Origin: Iamia sp038233075
Lineage (GTDB): Bacteria; Actinomycetota; Acidimicrobiia; Acidimicrobiales; Iamiaceae
Length of the DNA stretch: 64,000 nucleotides
NCBI GenBank assembly: GCA_038233075.1
Contig: JBBSMQ010000005.1
Location: forward strand, 1-64,000
Direction of reading: 5' to 3'
Both the position numbers and the translations under genes were made by a program. This document shows positions 28,187-36,309 of the stretch, in pieces; the stretch's first letter is position 1; each line of letters begins with the position of its first letter. The notes below the pieces were generated by a model. It did no database searches, was not told where the DNA came from, and saw nothing but the letters and a program-made list of their open reading frames with translations.

Positions 28187-29605
28187 ATGGCCACCCCCAC
28201 CGCTGCCTACTCGGTCCGCCTGCGCGTCCGCCTCCCCAACGTGCCCGGCGCCCTCGGGACCCTGTCCAACGCCCTGGGCGAGGCCGGGGCCAACATCGTG
28301 GGTCTCCACGGCTTCGAGGCCAAGGGCCCGGTCCTCGACGAGGACGTGGTCGTCAACTGCTCCGACGCGGCCCACATCGAGACGGTCCGCGAAGCCCTCG
28401 TTGCCCTCGAGGGCGTGGAGATCCTCGACTTCGGCGACCGCACCTTCGAGATGCACGCCGGCGGCAAGATCCACGTCCTGGCCACCGTGCCCATCGTCGA
28501 TCGGGACGACCTGTCGATGGCCTACACGCCGGGTGTGGCCCGGGTCTGCACCGCCATCGCCACCGACCCCCCACTCGTCCACGCCCTCACCATCAAGAAG
28601 AACACCGTGGCCATCGTCACCGACGGCACCGCCGTGCTCGGTCTGGGGAACATCGGACCAGAGGCCTCGCTGCCGGTGATGGAGGGCAAGGCCCTGCTGT
28701 TCAAGAGCTTCGCCGACGTCGACGCCTTCCCCGTCTGCATCGACACCTCGGGCGACGCGACCACCGAGGCCAAGGTCGATGCCATCGTCGACACCGTGGT
28801 GCGCATCGCCCCGGTCTACGGCGGCATCAACCTGGAGGACATCGCCGCCCCCGCCTGCTTCGAGGTCGAGGAGCGTCTGCGCCAGCGCCTCGACATCCCG
28901 GTGTTCCACGATGACCAGCACGGCACCGCGGTGGTCACCCTCGCCGCCCTCGAGAACGCGCTCAAGATCGTGGGCAAGCGCATGGACGAGCTGCGGGTGG
29001 TCATCTCCGGGGCCGGCGCCGCCGGCGTGGCCATCGCCAAGATCCTCATGGCCGCGGGGGTGACCGACATCATCGGGTGCGACAGCAAGGGCGCGGTGCA
29101 CCAGGGCCGCGACGACCTCAACTCGGCCAAGCGCACCTTCGCCGAGCTCACCAACCCCACCGGCGCCTCGGGCGCGCTGGCCGACGTCCTGCCCGGCGCC
29201 GACGTGTTCATCGGGGTCTCCGGTCCGGATCTGCTCCAGGCCGACGACCTGCGCAAGATGGCGACCGACCCCATCGTGTTCGCCATGGCCAACCCGGATC
29301 CCGAGATCCGGCCCGAGGCGGCCGAGGGCCTGGTCGCGGTCATGGCCACCGGGCGTAGCGACTACCCCAACCAGATCAACAACGTGCTTGCCTTCCCGGG
29401 GATCTTCCGGGGCGCGCTGGACGCCGGCGCCATCACCGTCACGGAGGGTATGGAGGTGGCGGCGGCGGAGGCCATCGCCTCGGCCGTGGCCCCCGAGGAG
29501 CTGGGCCCGGAGTGCATCGTGCCCTCGGTGTTCGACCGCCGGGTGGTCGAGCTGGTCGCCGCCGCCGTGGCCGGCGCGGCCGTCACCGACGGCGTCTGCC
29601 GCTAG
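28187..29605 (+). CDS. NAD(P)-malic enzyme with N-terminal ACT domain
   Basis: 472 aa. Residues ~8-85 are an ACT domain (SVRLRVRLPNVPGALGTLSNALGEAG), a ligand-sensing module; the rest is a malic enzyme with AYTPGVARVC, KKNTVAIVTDGTAVLGLGNIG, PVFHDDQHGTAVVTLAAL and the nucleotide-binding VISGAGAAGVAIAK. It decarboxylates malate to pyruvate in central carbon metabolism; the ACT domain probably makes it allosterically controlled by an amino acid. ATG 28187 is 8 bases from TACCGT (28173-28178) while an in-frame GTG at 28181 is only 2 away, so the ATG is preferred. Divergent from the amino acid dehydrogenase. Confidence 0.93.
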   Translation: MATPTAAYSVRLRVRLPNVPGALGTLSNALGEAGANIVGLHGFEAKGPVLDEDVVVNCSDAAHIETVREALVALEGVEILDFGDRTFEMHAGGKIHVLATVPIVDRDDLSMAYTPGVARVCTAIATDPPLVHALTIKKNTVAIVTDGTAVLGLGNIGPEASLPVMEGKALLFKSFADVDAFPVCIDTSGDATTEAKVDAIVDTVVRIAPVYGGINLEDIAAPACFEVEERLRQRLDIPVFHDDQHGTAVVTLAALENALKIVGKRMDELRVVISGAGAAGVAIAKILMAAGVTDIIGCDSKGAVHQGRDDLNSAKRTFAELTNPTGASGALADVLPGADVFIGVSGPDLLQADDLRKMATDPIVFAMANPDPEIRPEAAEGLVAVMATGRSDYPNQINNVLAFPGIFRGALDAGAITVTEGMEVAAAEAIASAVAPEELGPECIVPSVFDRRVVELVAAAVAGAAVTDGVCR

Positions 29606-29651
29606 GTTCCTGGCCTCACGGCGGCCCGTGCGCGCCGTTGCTCACAGGAAC
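29606..29651. terminator. Two-tier hairpin between malic enzyme and peptidase genes
   Basis: Outer arms GTTCCTG (29606-29612) and CAGGAAC (29645-29651) enclose an inner stem ACGGCG/CGCCGT. It starts right after the malic enzyme stop, in a convergent region, with no U-run. Confidence 0.55.
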
Positions 29652-29700
29652 GTCCGAGACCTGGGGCACCGACACCTCCCGAGCCACCAGGAAGGTCCCG

Positions 29701-31236
29701 CTAGGCGCCGAACGAGGGGCCGTCAGTGGGGACGCAAGACATGTCGAGCCCGGCCTCGGGGTCGTCCAGGAAGGTGGCGATGAGAGCGGTCGAGCACTCG
29801 GTGCCGAGTCCGACGACGTGACCGAACCCCTCGAACTCGACGTAGGTGGCGTCGGTGAGGGCATCCGCCGCGGCCCGAGAGTAGGCGGGCGGGGTGATCG
29901 GGTCGTAGGTCCCGGCCAGCACGAGGGCGGGGATGTCGGATCGCACCGGTTCCCGGAAGGCATCGTCGAGGGGAGCCACGTCCCACTCGTCGCAGAAGGT
30001 GTGGCCCTGGTAGGTGATGAGCCCAGCCGCCCGGCCCGGGTCGTCGACCACCGCCGCGCTGGCGTCGGCGTCGAGGTCACCGACGTCCGCGCAGTCGACC
30101 GAGTACAACACCCCGGCGGCCGCCCTGGTGGCGAAGGGCACCGCCTCCTGGGCGACCACAGGGATGATCCCGGTCTCGCCCCGGACCAGATCGGCCGCAA
30201 TCGTCGGGAGCTGGGAGATGAGGTCGGTGTCGCGCAGCGCGAAGGCCAACCCGGCGTAGATGTCGTCGCCGGTGATGACGATGGGCACGTTGCCACGCGG
30301 TTCGCCCAAGTCGACCGTGCCCTCGAAGGGCGTGGCGTTGTACTGCTGTTGGATCTCGTCGATCGTCGCGGCGAAGTCGGGGTGCTCGGCTGCGCACGTG
30401 GGGTCGGCGGCGCAGCCTGCGACGAGCGCGTCCACTGCGCCGGCGGCGGCGCCGAGAACGGCCTCAACGGTGGCTCCCGATGGGGGATACACCGAGTCGA
30501 GGACGGCCCCGGCGATGCCCTCGGGGTGGGACCGCATCGTGGCCAGCGCCAGCCGGCCGCCGTACGAGGGACCCCACAGGTACCAGCGTTCGATACCCAG
30601 GGCGACCCTCAGGTCGGCGAGGTCGGCTGCGCTGATCTCGGTGTCGTACTGGTCCAGGTCGACGCCCTGGTCGATGAGGCGAGCTCGGCAGGTCGTCACG
30701 GCGGCGCGAAAGTCGGCTAGCTCGACCTCGTAGGGTTCGTCGCGGCCGAGGTTGCCCACGACCGCATCTTCCTGCTCGGGGCACTTCAGGAGGGGCTCGG
30801 ACAACCCGATGCCGCGCTGGTCGTAGATCACCACGTCGCGGCCCAGCTCCTCCGCCTCGTTGACGAAGCCCTCCAGGTTGCTGATCGACGGGAAGCCGGG
30901 GCCGCCCTGGAGGTTCACGATCGGCTCGTCGTCCGCTTCGGCCGTTGGGCTCTCGAGCACGGCGACGGCTAGGCGCACGGTGCCGGCGCCGGGCCGCTCG
31001 CGGTCGGCGGGCACCTCGAGCCAGTGGCATCGCACGGTCAGCTCGACCTCATCGGCCAGCTCGGTGCACGGTCGGTCCGAGAGCGACGGATCGTCGCTCA
31101 GGGGTGCGGCCGTCGGCCACTCGGATCCGAGAGGCGAGCTGGTGTCACCGGCCTCGTCGTCGCCGCCGCTGGTCGAGCAACCCGCCGCCAGGCAGGTGGC
31201 CACGATCAACCAGGTGACCCACCGTCTCCAGGCCAT
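29701..31236 (-). CDS. Exported alpha/beta-hydrolase (tripeptidyl aminopeptidase-like)
   Basis: 511 aa. Lipoprotein signal at the N-terminus with lipobox LAAGC at about residues 16-20. The catalytic triad is visible: Ser in WGPSYGGRL, Asp in GTYDPITPP, His in GFGHVVG. The oxyanion/HGGP-like loop LQGGPGFPS and YDQRGIGLSEP are typical of proline iminopeptidase and tripeptidyl aminopeptidase relatives. It probably trims peptides outside the membrane; the exact specificity is unknown. ATG 31236 is preferred because GGGAG lies about 6 bases upstream; an ATG 12 bases earlier is possible. -10 candidates TATCCT/TAGCAT are seen upstream. Confidence 0.83.
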   Translation of the reverse strand: MAWRRWVTWLIVATCLAAGCSTSGGDDEAGDTSSPLGSEWPTAAPLSDDPSLSDRPCTELADEVELTVRCHWLEVPADRERPGAGTVRLAVAVLESPTAEADDEPIVNLQGGPGFPSISNLEGFVNEAEELGRDVVIYDQRGIGLSEPLLKCPEQEDAVVGNLGRDEPYEVELADFRAAVTTCRARLIDQGVDLDQYDTEISAADLADLRVALGIERWYLWGPSYGGRLALATMRSHPEGIAGAVLDSVYPPSGATVEAVLGAAAGAVDALVAGCAADPTCAAEHPDFAATIDEIQQQYNATPFEGTVDLGEPRGNVPIVITGDDIYAGLAFALRDTDLISQLPTIAADLVRGETGIIPVVAQEAVPFATRAAAGVLYSVDCADVGDLDADASAAVVDDPGRAAGLITYQGHTFCDEWDVAPLDDAFREPVRSDIPALVLAGTYDPITPPAYSRAAADALTDATYVEFEGFGHVVGLGTECSTALIATFLDDPEAGLDMSCVPTDGPSFGA

Positions 31237-31471
31237 ACGGTCTCCCATCGTCGGGCCGGGCCTCAGGATATGCTAGCTCCGCGATGGTGCTTCCGCTCCT
31301 CGAGCGATCCGGGTCGCCCTGTCAGGCCAGCCGCTGGCGCGTCGCACCCGTGGGGATGAAACACGGTGGGTGGCGTCCTCGCCGAGCCCGGATCCTCATT
31401 GGTGCTGTGAGCCCGTAGGTCAGATCGATCGGGACAGCCGACATCTCCCGGCTCCGAGGCCCCGCCCGCGC

Positions 31472-31768
31472 TGCTGGCTCTACCTGTACGTGGTGCTCGA
31501 CATCTCCAGCCGCAAGATCGTGGCCTGGTCGGTTGACACCATCGAGTCCGACAAGGCCGCCAAGCGGCTCATCGACCGGGCGTGTACCCGCGACGGCATC
31601 GACGCCGAGGCGCTGTCCCTGCATTCGGACCGCGGTGCCCAGATGACCTCGACCACCATGGCCGAGCTCCTCGAGGATCTCGGCGTGACCCGCAGCCTGG
31701 CCCGACCCCGCACGTCCAACGACAACCCCTACAGCGAAGCCAACTTCAAGACCGCCAAGCCCCTATCT
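31472..31768 (+). pseudogene. Transposase fragment (IS3-type rve integrase domain)
   Basis: Coding similarity LYLYVVLDISSRKIVAWSV, LSLHSDRGAQMTS and SNDNPYSEANFKTAK, the middle and end of the DDE integrase core of an IS3-family OrfB. The second Asp and the Glu of the catalytic triad are present, but the first Asp region and both gene ends are missing, and no inverted repeats are recognised. It ends about 40 bases from tRNA-Phe. Upstream, 31262-31471 holds no gene. Confidence 0.8.
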
Positions 31769-31807
31769 GTCAGCGACGGCGGGCATCGACGTGGTGTTGG
31801 TTCGTGG

Positions 31808-31880
31808 TGGCTGGAACCGGCGTCGATCCGGTGACCTCGCGCTTTTCAGGCGCGCGCTCTGCCAACTGAGCTATCCAGCC
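31808..31880 (-). tRNA. tRNA-Phe (GAA)
   Basis: Cloverleaf on the minus strand: acceptor GGCTGGA, D-arm AGCTCAGTTGGCAGAGC, anticodon loop CTGAAAA (anticodon GAA), T-arm with GGTTCCAGCC. The CCA end is encoded (plus 31805-31807). Confidence 0.95.
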
Positions 31881-31916
31881 GTGCCGACACCCTGCTGAGG
31901 CGGATGGTGTCAGTGG

Positions 31917-31991
31917 CGGTCCCGACGGGATTTGAACCCGCGACCTCCGGCTTGACAGGCCGGCGTGCACTCCAAACTGCACCACGGGACC
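31917..31991 (-). tRNA. tRNA-Asp (GTC)
   Basis: Cloverleaf on the minus strand: acceptor GGTCCCG, D-arm with GCAGTTTGGAGTGC, anticodon loop CTGTCAA (anticodon GTC), T-arm CGGGTTCAAATCCCG. The CCA end is encoded. Thirty-six bases upstream of tRNA-Phe in the direction of transcription, so probably one transcript. Confidence 0.95.
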
Positions 31992-32171
31992 AGCACCCCT
32001 TGCGGGGCTGGAGCAACCTAGCACCGAGCCCCGGGCCCGGTCCCAACGCGAACGCCCCCCATGACGAGACGAGCCGACAGGCGAGGCGACCCAGCAAGCA
32101 CGGGCCCTCTCCGAGGCGCAGCCGAGGAGGAACCTCCGGCGCGACCCGGTCCTATCCGCTCAGGTCCCTAT

Positions 32172-32205
32172 CCGAGGGGAGGGGCGGGCGCGCCCCGCCC
32201 CTCGG
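32172..32205. terminator. GC-rich hairpin after the WhiB gene
   Basis: Arms CCGAGGGG (32172-32179) and CCCCTCGG (32198-32205) with further G-C pairs inside. It begins just beyond the WhiB stop on the minus strand; no U-run. Confidence 0.5.
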
Positions 32206-32213
32206 CCCCGGGC

Positions 32214-32573
32214 TCAGGCCGTGCGGCGGATGACGACCTCGGTCAGGGCGGCCGGCACCGGGACCTGGGGCAGCTCGTCCTCGGGACGGGCCACCTTGGG
32301 GGGGCGGCCTCGGCGCCGCTTGGTGGCGAGGATCCGGCCGTTGCGGAACAGCTGGCCGCCCCACACGCCCCAGGGCTCGCGGCGAGCGAGAGCACCGGCC
32401 AGGCACTCCTCCATGACCGGGCACAGGGCGCAGATGCGCTTGGCGGCGGCGATGTCCTGCAGCTCCTCGGAGAAGAAGAGCCCCGACAGCGAGCCGGCGG
32501 CATCGTTGCAGCGCGCCTCGGCCCACCAACTGCGGTCCTCGGTCTCGTCCTTGAGATCGTTCAGCGCGATCAC
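32214..32573 (-). CDS. WhiB-family iron-sulfur transcription regulator
   Basis: 119 aa. Four cysteines for a 4Fe-4S cluster: ARCNDAAG and CALCPVMEEC, followed by the WhiB turn GVWGGQLF and a basic C-terminal DNA-binding tail (TKRRRGRPPKVARP). WhiB proteins are redox or NO-sensing regulators found only in Actinobacteria and their phages; they partner with the principal sigma factor. Which WhiB paralogue this is cannot be told. The start GTG 32573 is set by GAGGAGA about 6 bases upstream. It stands alone, downstream of the tRNA pair and upstream of a small ORF. Confidence 0.93.
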   Translation of the reverse strand: MIALNDLKDETEDRSWWAEARCNDAAGSLSGLFFSEELQDIAAAKRICALCPVMEECLAGALARREPWGVWGGQLFRNGRILATKRRRGRPPKVARPEDELPQVPVPAALTEVVIRRTA

Positions 32574-32705
32574 GTCTGTCTCCTCGGGGTCCTTCGGTGG
32601 GTGGGGTCGGTGGGCGGGTGGGTGGAGGGGTGGAGACCCGGGGCCGAAAACCAGAAAGGCCGCCGGGAGATCCCGACGGCCTGTGGAGGAGTTCGTGGCT
32701 GGTCC

Positions 32706-32906
32706 CTATCGGGGAACCGCCTCCTCAGGCCGTGGGGCAGGGGTGAGGTCGTGCTTGGCGACCGACACCGGCATGGCGGACGGGATGGTCGTCCAGCCGC
32801 GGTCGGTGGCGCCGTGGAACCCGCCGAAGACCGCACCACCGCACGCGGCGGCGCGCGGGAAACCAGCGGCGGAGGGGCGCTCGACCTGGTAGGTGGGGTT
32901 CAGCAT
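32706..32906 (-). CDS. Possible small protein of unknown function
   Basis: 66 codons with an ATG at 32906 and a GAGG a few bases upstream. Contains a Gly/Ala-rich region AAACGGAVFGGFHGATDRGW and no recognisable domain. It lies between WhiB and orn on the same strand. Could be a real short gene or a chance frame in GC-rich DNA. Confidence 0.3.
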   Translation of the reverse strand: MLNPTYQVERPSAAGFPRAAACGGAVFGGFHGATDRGWTTIPSAMPVSVAKHDLTPAPRPEEAVPR

Positions 32907-32976
32907 CGGGACCTCGGCGGACCGGAGAGCAGGCGCCCGGGCGATCCGTGCGCCCGGCCATCGAACCCCACCCTGG

Positions 32977-33597
32977 TCAGGACGTCAAGCGATTTCCTGG
33001 ATCCGGCCTGGCGGACGGGTCCGATCCGGTCCGGGCGCGCGACTCCGCCGGCGGGGCCGCCGCCTCGGTGCGGAACACCCGCTCGCGGTAGAGCCGCAGC
33101 TCGTCGATGCTCTCGCGGATGTCGTCAAGGGCCCGGTGGCTGGTCTGCTTGCGCACCGTCTGCTCCAGCAGACCCGGGTACCACCGGCGGGCGAGCTCCT
33201 TGATGGTCGACACGTCGACCGAGCGGTAGTGGAGGTGGTCCTCGATCTCGGGCAGGTACCGGGCGAGGAAGCGTCGGTCGGTCCCGATGGAGTTGCCGCA
33301 CAGGGGCACGGTGCGGGGCTCGGGCACGTGCTCCTTGATGAACGACAGGGTCGCGGCGCCGGCCTGGGCCAGCGTGGTGGTCGACGCCTCGATGGCCGGG
33401 AGCAGGCCGGATCGGGTGTGCATCGTGCGCACCACCTCCTCCATCGCCCCCAGCGCCTCCGGGGGTTGGTGCACCACCAGGTCGGGGCCCTCGGCCACCA
33501 CCTGGAGCTCGTCGTCGGTGATGAGGGTCGCGATCTCGACGATGACGCAGCGTTCGGGGTCGAGGCCGGTCATCTCCAGGTCCATCCACACGAGCAC
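32977..33597 (-). CDS. orn: Oligoribonuclease
   Basis: 206 aa. DEDDh 3'-5' exonuclease that degrades 2-5 nt RNAs and c-di-nucleotide products. Seen: WMDLEMTGLDPE (Exo I, D-x-E), the Exo II stretch GNSIGTDRRFL, and HRALDDIRESIDEL (Exo III, with His and Asp). GTG 33597 is 8 bases after TACGAT (plus 33606-33611), matching the usual start; the frame is open further upstream. It has a C-terminal extension of ~25 residues that is Pro/Arg-rich. Divergent from dut. Confidence 0.93.
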   Translation of the reverse strand: MLVWMDLEMTGLDPERCVIVEIATLITDDELQVVAEGPDLVVHQPPEALGAMEEVVRTMHTRSGLLPAIEASTTTLAQAGAATLSFIKEHVPEPRTVPLCGNSIGTDRRFLARYLPEIEDHLHYRSVDVSTIKELARRWYPGLLEQTVRKQTSHRALDDIRESIDELRLYRERVFRTEAAAPPAESRARTGSDPSARPDPGNRLTS

Positions 33598-33667
33598 GAG
33601 GGGTGATCGTACGCCCTCGGCACCCGGGCCGATCCGAGGCGCAGACGGGGCGACCAAGATGGCGACC

Positions 33668-34108
33668 ATGCTCCTGCGCGTGCCGGTCCTCCTCCTCGAC
33701 CCTGACCTGCCCCTGCCCTCCTACGCCCACGACGGCGATGCCGGCGCCGACCTGAGGGCCCGGATCGACGTCGACCTGCCCGCCGCCGGCGGTCGGGCCC
33801 TGGTGCCCACCGGAGTGGCCCTGGCCCTGCCCGCGGGCCACGCCGGGTTCGTCCAGCCGCGCAGCGGCCTGGCCCTGCGCCACGGCGTCACCTGTCTCAA
33901 CTCTCCCGGGCTGATCGACTGCGACTACCGCGGCGAGCTCAAGGTCCTCCTCGTCAACCTCGACCCCACCACCGATCACCACGTCGACCGGGGTGATCGC
34001 ATCGCCCAGCTGGTGGTGCAGCGGATCGAGCGGGCATCGTTCGCGCCCGTCGCCGAGCTGCCGGCCAGCAGGCGTGCGGAGGGAGGCTTCGGCTCGACGG
34101 GGAGGTAG
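33668..34108 (+). CDS. dut: dUTP diphosphatase
   Basis: 146 aa, standard size. It hydrolyses dUTP to dUMP, keeping uracil out of DNA. All five trimeric dUTPase motifs are present: AHDGDAGADL (1), PRSGLALRHG (2), GLIDCDYRGELKVLLVN (3), RGDRIAQLV (4) and RAEGGFGSTG (5, the flexible C-terminal arm). ATG 33668 is 7 bases after CAAGAT (33655-33660); an in-frame ATG at 33659 would add three residues. Divergent from orn with about 70 bases shared. Confidence 0.94.
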   Translation: MLLRVPVLLLDPDLPLPSYAHDGDAGADLRARIDVDLPAAGGRALVPTGVALALPAGHAGFVQPRSGLALRHGVTCLNSPGLIDCDYRGELKVLLVNLDPTTDHHVDRGDRIAQLVVQRIERASFAPVAELPASRRAEGGFGSTGR

Positions 34109-34256
34109 AGACCGACGCCGGCTGGCGGCCCCGGGGACGACGTCTGGGCAGAGCGCGGGTGATGACCGCGGTGCAGGGTCGGCCAGCTCCCGCCAGGTGA
34201 CCGGGCTGTCCGGGGGCTGATCCGGGGCGCTGATCGACGCCGATGTCGGTGAGGGG

Positions 34257-35015
34257 CTACAGGCCCTCGTGCTCGAGACGGTCGCGGAGCTGGGCCAGGC
34301 TGCGGGCCAGCAGACGCGACACGTGCATCTGGCTGATGCCCAGGCGTTCCGCGATCTGGGTCTGGGTCATGCCGTCGTAGAAGCGGAGCCCCATCAGCAG
34401 CTGCTCCCGCTTGGGAAGGGTCTCGATCAGCGTCGCGACCAGCATCTTGTTCTCGGCTGCGAACAGGTTGTCGTCGTGGTCTCCGAGCTGGCCGGCGAGG
34501 CCCAGGCCGGATTCCTCGCCTCCGGAGGGAGCATCGATCGACGTCGACCGGTAGGCCTGGGCCGCCTCCATCGCCTCGAGCACCTCCTCCTCCGAGGTGC
34601 CCGAGGCGCGGGCCAGCTCCTCGATGGTGGGGGAGCGCCCCAGGCGCTGGGTGAGCGTGCCCACCAGTCCGTTGATCTCGACGTGGAGCTCCTGGATGCG
34701 CCGGGGGACGCGCACGGCCCAGCCCTTGTCGCGGACGTGGCGCTTGAGCTCACCAACGATCGTGGGCGTGGCGAAGGTCGAGAACTCGAGCCCCCGTTCG
34801 GGCTCGAAGCGCTCCACCGCCTTCACCAGGCCGAGCGACGCCACCTGGATGAGGTCCTCCAGCGGGACACCCCGGTTGTTGAAGCGGCGGGCCAGGTGTT
34901 CGGCCAGACGGAGGTGGGCCTCGATGAGCTCGTCGCGGATCGACTGGTCTCCCGTCTCCTGCAGCTCCCGGAAGCGCTCCCGCAGGTGCTCGCGCTCGGC
35001 CTCGTCGAGGCTCAT
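34257..35015 (-). CDS. Stress/alternative sigma factor (SigB/SigF type)
   Basis: 252 aa. Region 2 with EAHLRLAEHLARRF, EDLIQVASLGLVKAVERF and FSTFATPTIVGELKRHVRDKGW; region 3; and region 4 HTH MTQTQIAERLGISQMHVSRLLAR. Group-3 sigma factors of this type control general stress or sporulation-like programmes and are held by RsbW-like ATPases. ATG 35015 overlaps the stop of a 44-codon upstream ORF (ATGA), so translation is probably coupled. Two RsbW-like ATPases lie just upstream in the same direction. No STAS anti-anti-sigma gene is present in the window. Confidence 0.9.
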   Translation of the reverse strand: MSLDEAEREHLRERFRELQETGDQSIRDELIEAHLRLAEHLARRFNNRGVPLEDLIQVASLGLVKAVERFEPERGLEFSTFATPTIVGELKRHVRDKGWAVRVPRRIQELHVEINGLVGTLTQRLGRSPTIEELARASGTSEEEVLEAMEAAQAYRSTSIDAPSGGEESGLGLAGQLGDHDDNLFAAENKMLVATLIETLPKREQLLMGLRFYDGMTQTQIAERLGISQMHVSRLLARSLAQLRDRLEHEGL

Positions 35016-35146
35016 CGATGCACCATCAGGTCGAAGGGGAGGTTCGGCTCGTCGGTGCCTGCGGGGCATCGATGAGCGCCGCCGGCTCCGCAGGCTCCGC
35101 CGGCGGAGGGCCCGTGCTGTCTGGTTCGTTCGCTGCGCTCGCTCAT
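35012..35146 (-). CDS. 44-codon ORF between anti-sigma ATPase and sigma factor
   Basis: It starts with ATG 7 bases after the ATPase stop and ends in ATGA overlap with the sigma factor. The N-terminus SERSERTRQHGPSAGG is encoded by a repeat element that also occurs at 35624-35647; the rest (CPAGTDEPNLPFDLMVHR) is unique. It could be a real small regulator, a leader peptide that couples translation, or simply a bridge made by the repeat. Confidence 0.35.
   Translation of the reverse strand: MSERSERTRQHGPSAGGACGAGGAHRCPAGTDEPNLPFDLMVHR
35105..35128 (+). repeat. 24-bp direct repeat, copy 1
   Basis: Core from GGAGGGCCCG to TCTGGTTCG, preceded by a CTCCGCCGGCGGAG palindrome. It matches copy 2 at 35624-35647 in 23 of 24 bases. 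On the minus strand it supplies the codons near the start of the 44-codon ORF. Confidence 0.75.
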
Positions 35147-35153
35147 CGGTGCA

Positions 35154-35540
35154 TCACGATGGGTCCGGTTCGGCCGGCACGGCATGTCGCTTGGTCACCC
35201 ACACCCGGTCCGTGGAGCGCTCCACGCGATGGTGGTCGGCGACCGCGGCGAGGATCTGATCGGACAGCACGCCATCGTCGTCGAGGCGGGGCGTGCCATC
35301 GAGCGATGCGATGATCTCCACGTTGATGGCGTCGGGCTCGAGCCCGAAGGTGAGGGTGAGGGTGCCGCTCCGGTTGCCGGGACCGATCAGAAGGGAACAC
35401 GCCTCCCCCACCGCGATCCGGAGGTCCTCCACCTCGTCGTAGCCCATCCCGGCCCGGGTGGCGAGACCCGCACCGGTGAGACGGGCGACGCGGACGAACT
35501 CCGGTGCCGCCGGGAGGGTGAGCGTGATCTGGTCGCTCAT
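35154..35540 (-). CDS. RsbW-like anti-sigma ATP-binding protein (degenerate)
   Basis: 128 aa, the size of a single HATPase_c_2 domain. N-terminal SDQITLTLPAAPEFVRVARL and DLRIAVGEACSLLIGPG match actinobacterial RsbW-like proteins, but the usual N-box Asn (EAxxNAxxH) is replaced, so ATP binding may be weak or absent. Known relatives bind a sigma factor and release it when an anti-anti-sigma factor competes. It is followed by the 44-codon ORF and sigma factor, pointing to the sigma factor as target. ATG 35540 gives the standard N-terminus. Confidence 0.7.
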   Translation of the reverse strand: MSDQITLTLPAAPEFVRVARLTGAGLATRAGMGYDEVEDLRIAVGEACSLLIGPGNRSGTLTLTFGLEPDAINVEIIASLDGTPRLDDDGVLSDQILAAVADHHRVERSTDRVWVTKRHAVPAEPDPS

Positions 35541-35623
35541 CGGTGTCCGAGGCGGGGGCCGGGCGTCGGGGTGGTGGGTGCCGGGCACGGAGAAGCGCCG
35601 CGGGCCCCGGGGGCTCCTCCGCC

Positions 35624-35647
35624 GGAGGGCCCGTGCTGTCGGGTTCG
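35624..35647 (+). repeat. 24-bp direct repeat, copy 2
   Basis: Second copy, flanked on the left by CTCCTCCGCC and on the right by CTCGCTC. It lies in the 175-base spacer between the two ATPase genes, which holds no other feature. Confidence 0.75.
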
Positions 35648-35715
35648 CTCGCTCAACTGGGTCTCCCTCCGCTCAGGCCGCAGGGGGAGAGTCTGTCATG
35701 GACCGGTGAGCCGTC

Positions 35716-36192
35716 CTATCGCCGCGCCCGAGGGCCAGAGAGGGGGGCGTCTCGGGCCGAGGTCCCGAGTACGAACCACACGGACTTGCCCGGGTCGACC
35801 GGGGTGATGCCCCACGAGTCGGCCAGCCGGTCGACGAGGTCCAGGCCCCGGCCGGTGGTCGCCATGGGCCGGGGTCGGCGATGCGACGGTGACGAGGGAG
35901 AGCAGTCGATCACCTCGATGGCCAGCCCGTCCCGGTCGAGGTCGACGACGAGCTCGACCGGGACACCGGCATGGACCACGGCGTTGCCGACGAGCTCGCT
36001 GGTGAGCAGGCAGGCCGTCTCCACCAGGTCGGCTCGATGGCTCTGGCGCAGAAGGCCCCGGACCACCTGCCGAGCATGGGCGGCGGCCTCCAGGCTGGAG
36101 TCGAGCTCGGTGGCTACCAGCACGCGATGGGGGTGCGGGTGCGGGCAAGGGTCCACGGGTGCGCCCGAGGGGGGAGACGCCGTCGTGACCAT
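35716..36192 (-). CDS. RsbW-like ATP-binding protein (intact HATPase)
   Basis: 158 aa. GHKL-type ATP-binding motifs are intact: N-box LLTSELVGNAVVHAGVP, G1-like VIDCSPSSP, and G2 TTGRGLDLVDRLADSWG. Such proteins in Actinobacteria act as anti-sigma kinases. The ATG at 36192 starts the frame, ~115 bases away from the divergent SDR gene. Together with the downstream ATPase and sigma factor it forms an operon-like group with two different anti-sigma candidates for one sigma factor. Confidence 0.75.
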   Translation of the reverse strand: MVTTASPPSGAPVDPCPHPHPHRVLVATELDSSLEAAAHARQVVRGLLRQSHRADLVETACLLTSELVGNAVVHAGVPVELVVDLDRDGLAIEVIDCSPSSPSHRRPRPMATTGRGLDLVDRLADSWGITPVDPGKSVWFVLGTSARDAPLSGPRARR

Positions 36193-36309
36193 GTGGGAGG
36201 GGTACCCGGGCCCTCGGGAGGGCAAACGACCGGCGCCCGGGGCCCTGACGCATCGCCGCGGGCCGGCGGCGTGGTTGTCTGGTGACCCACCCCCTCCCCG
36301 GAGATCGCC

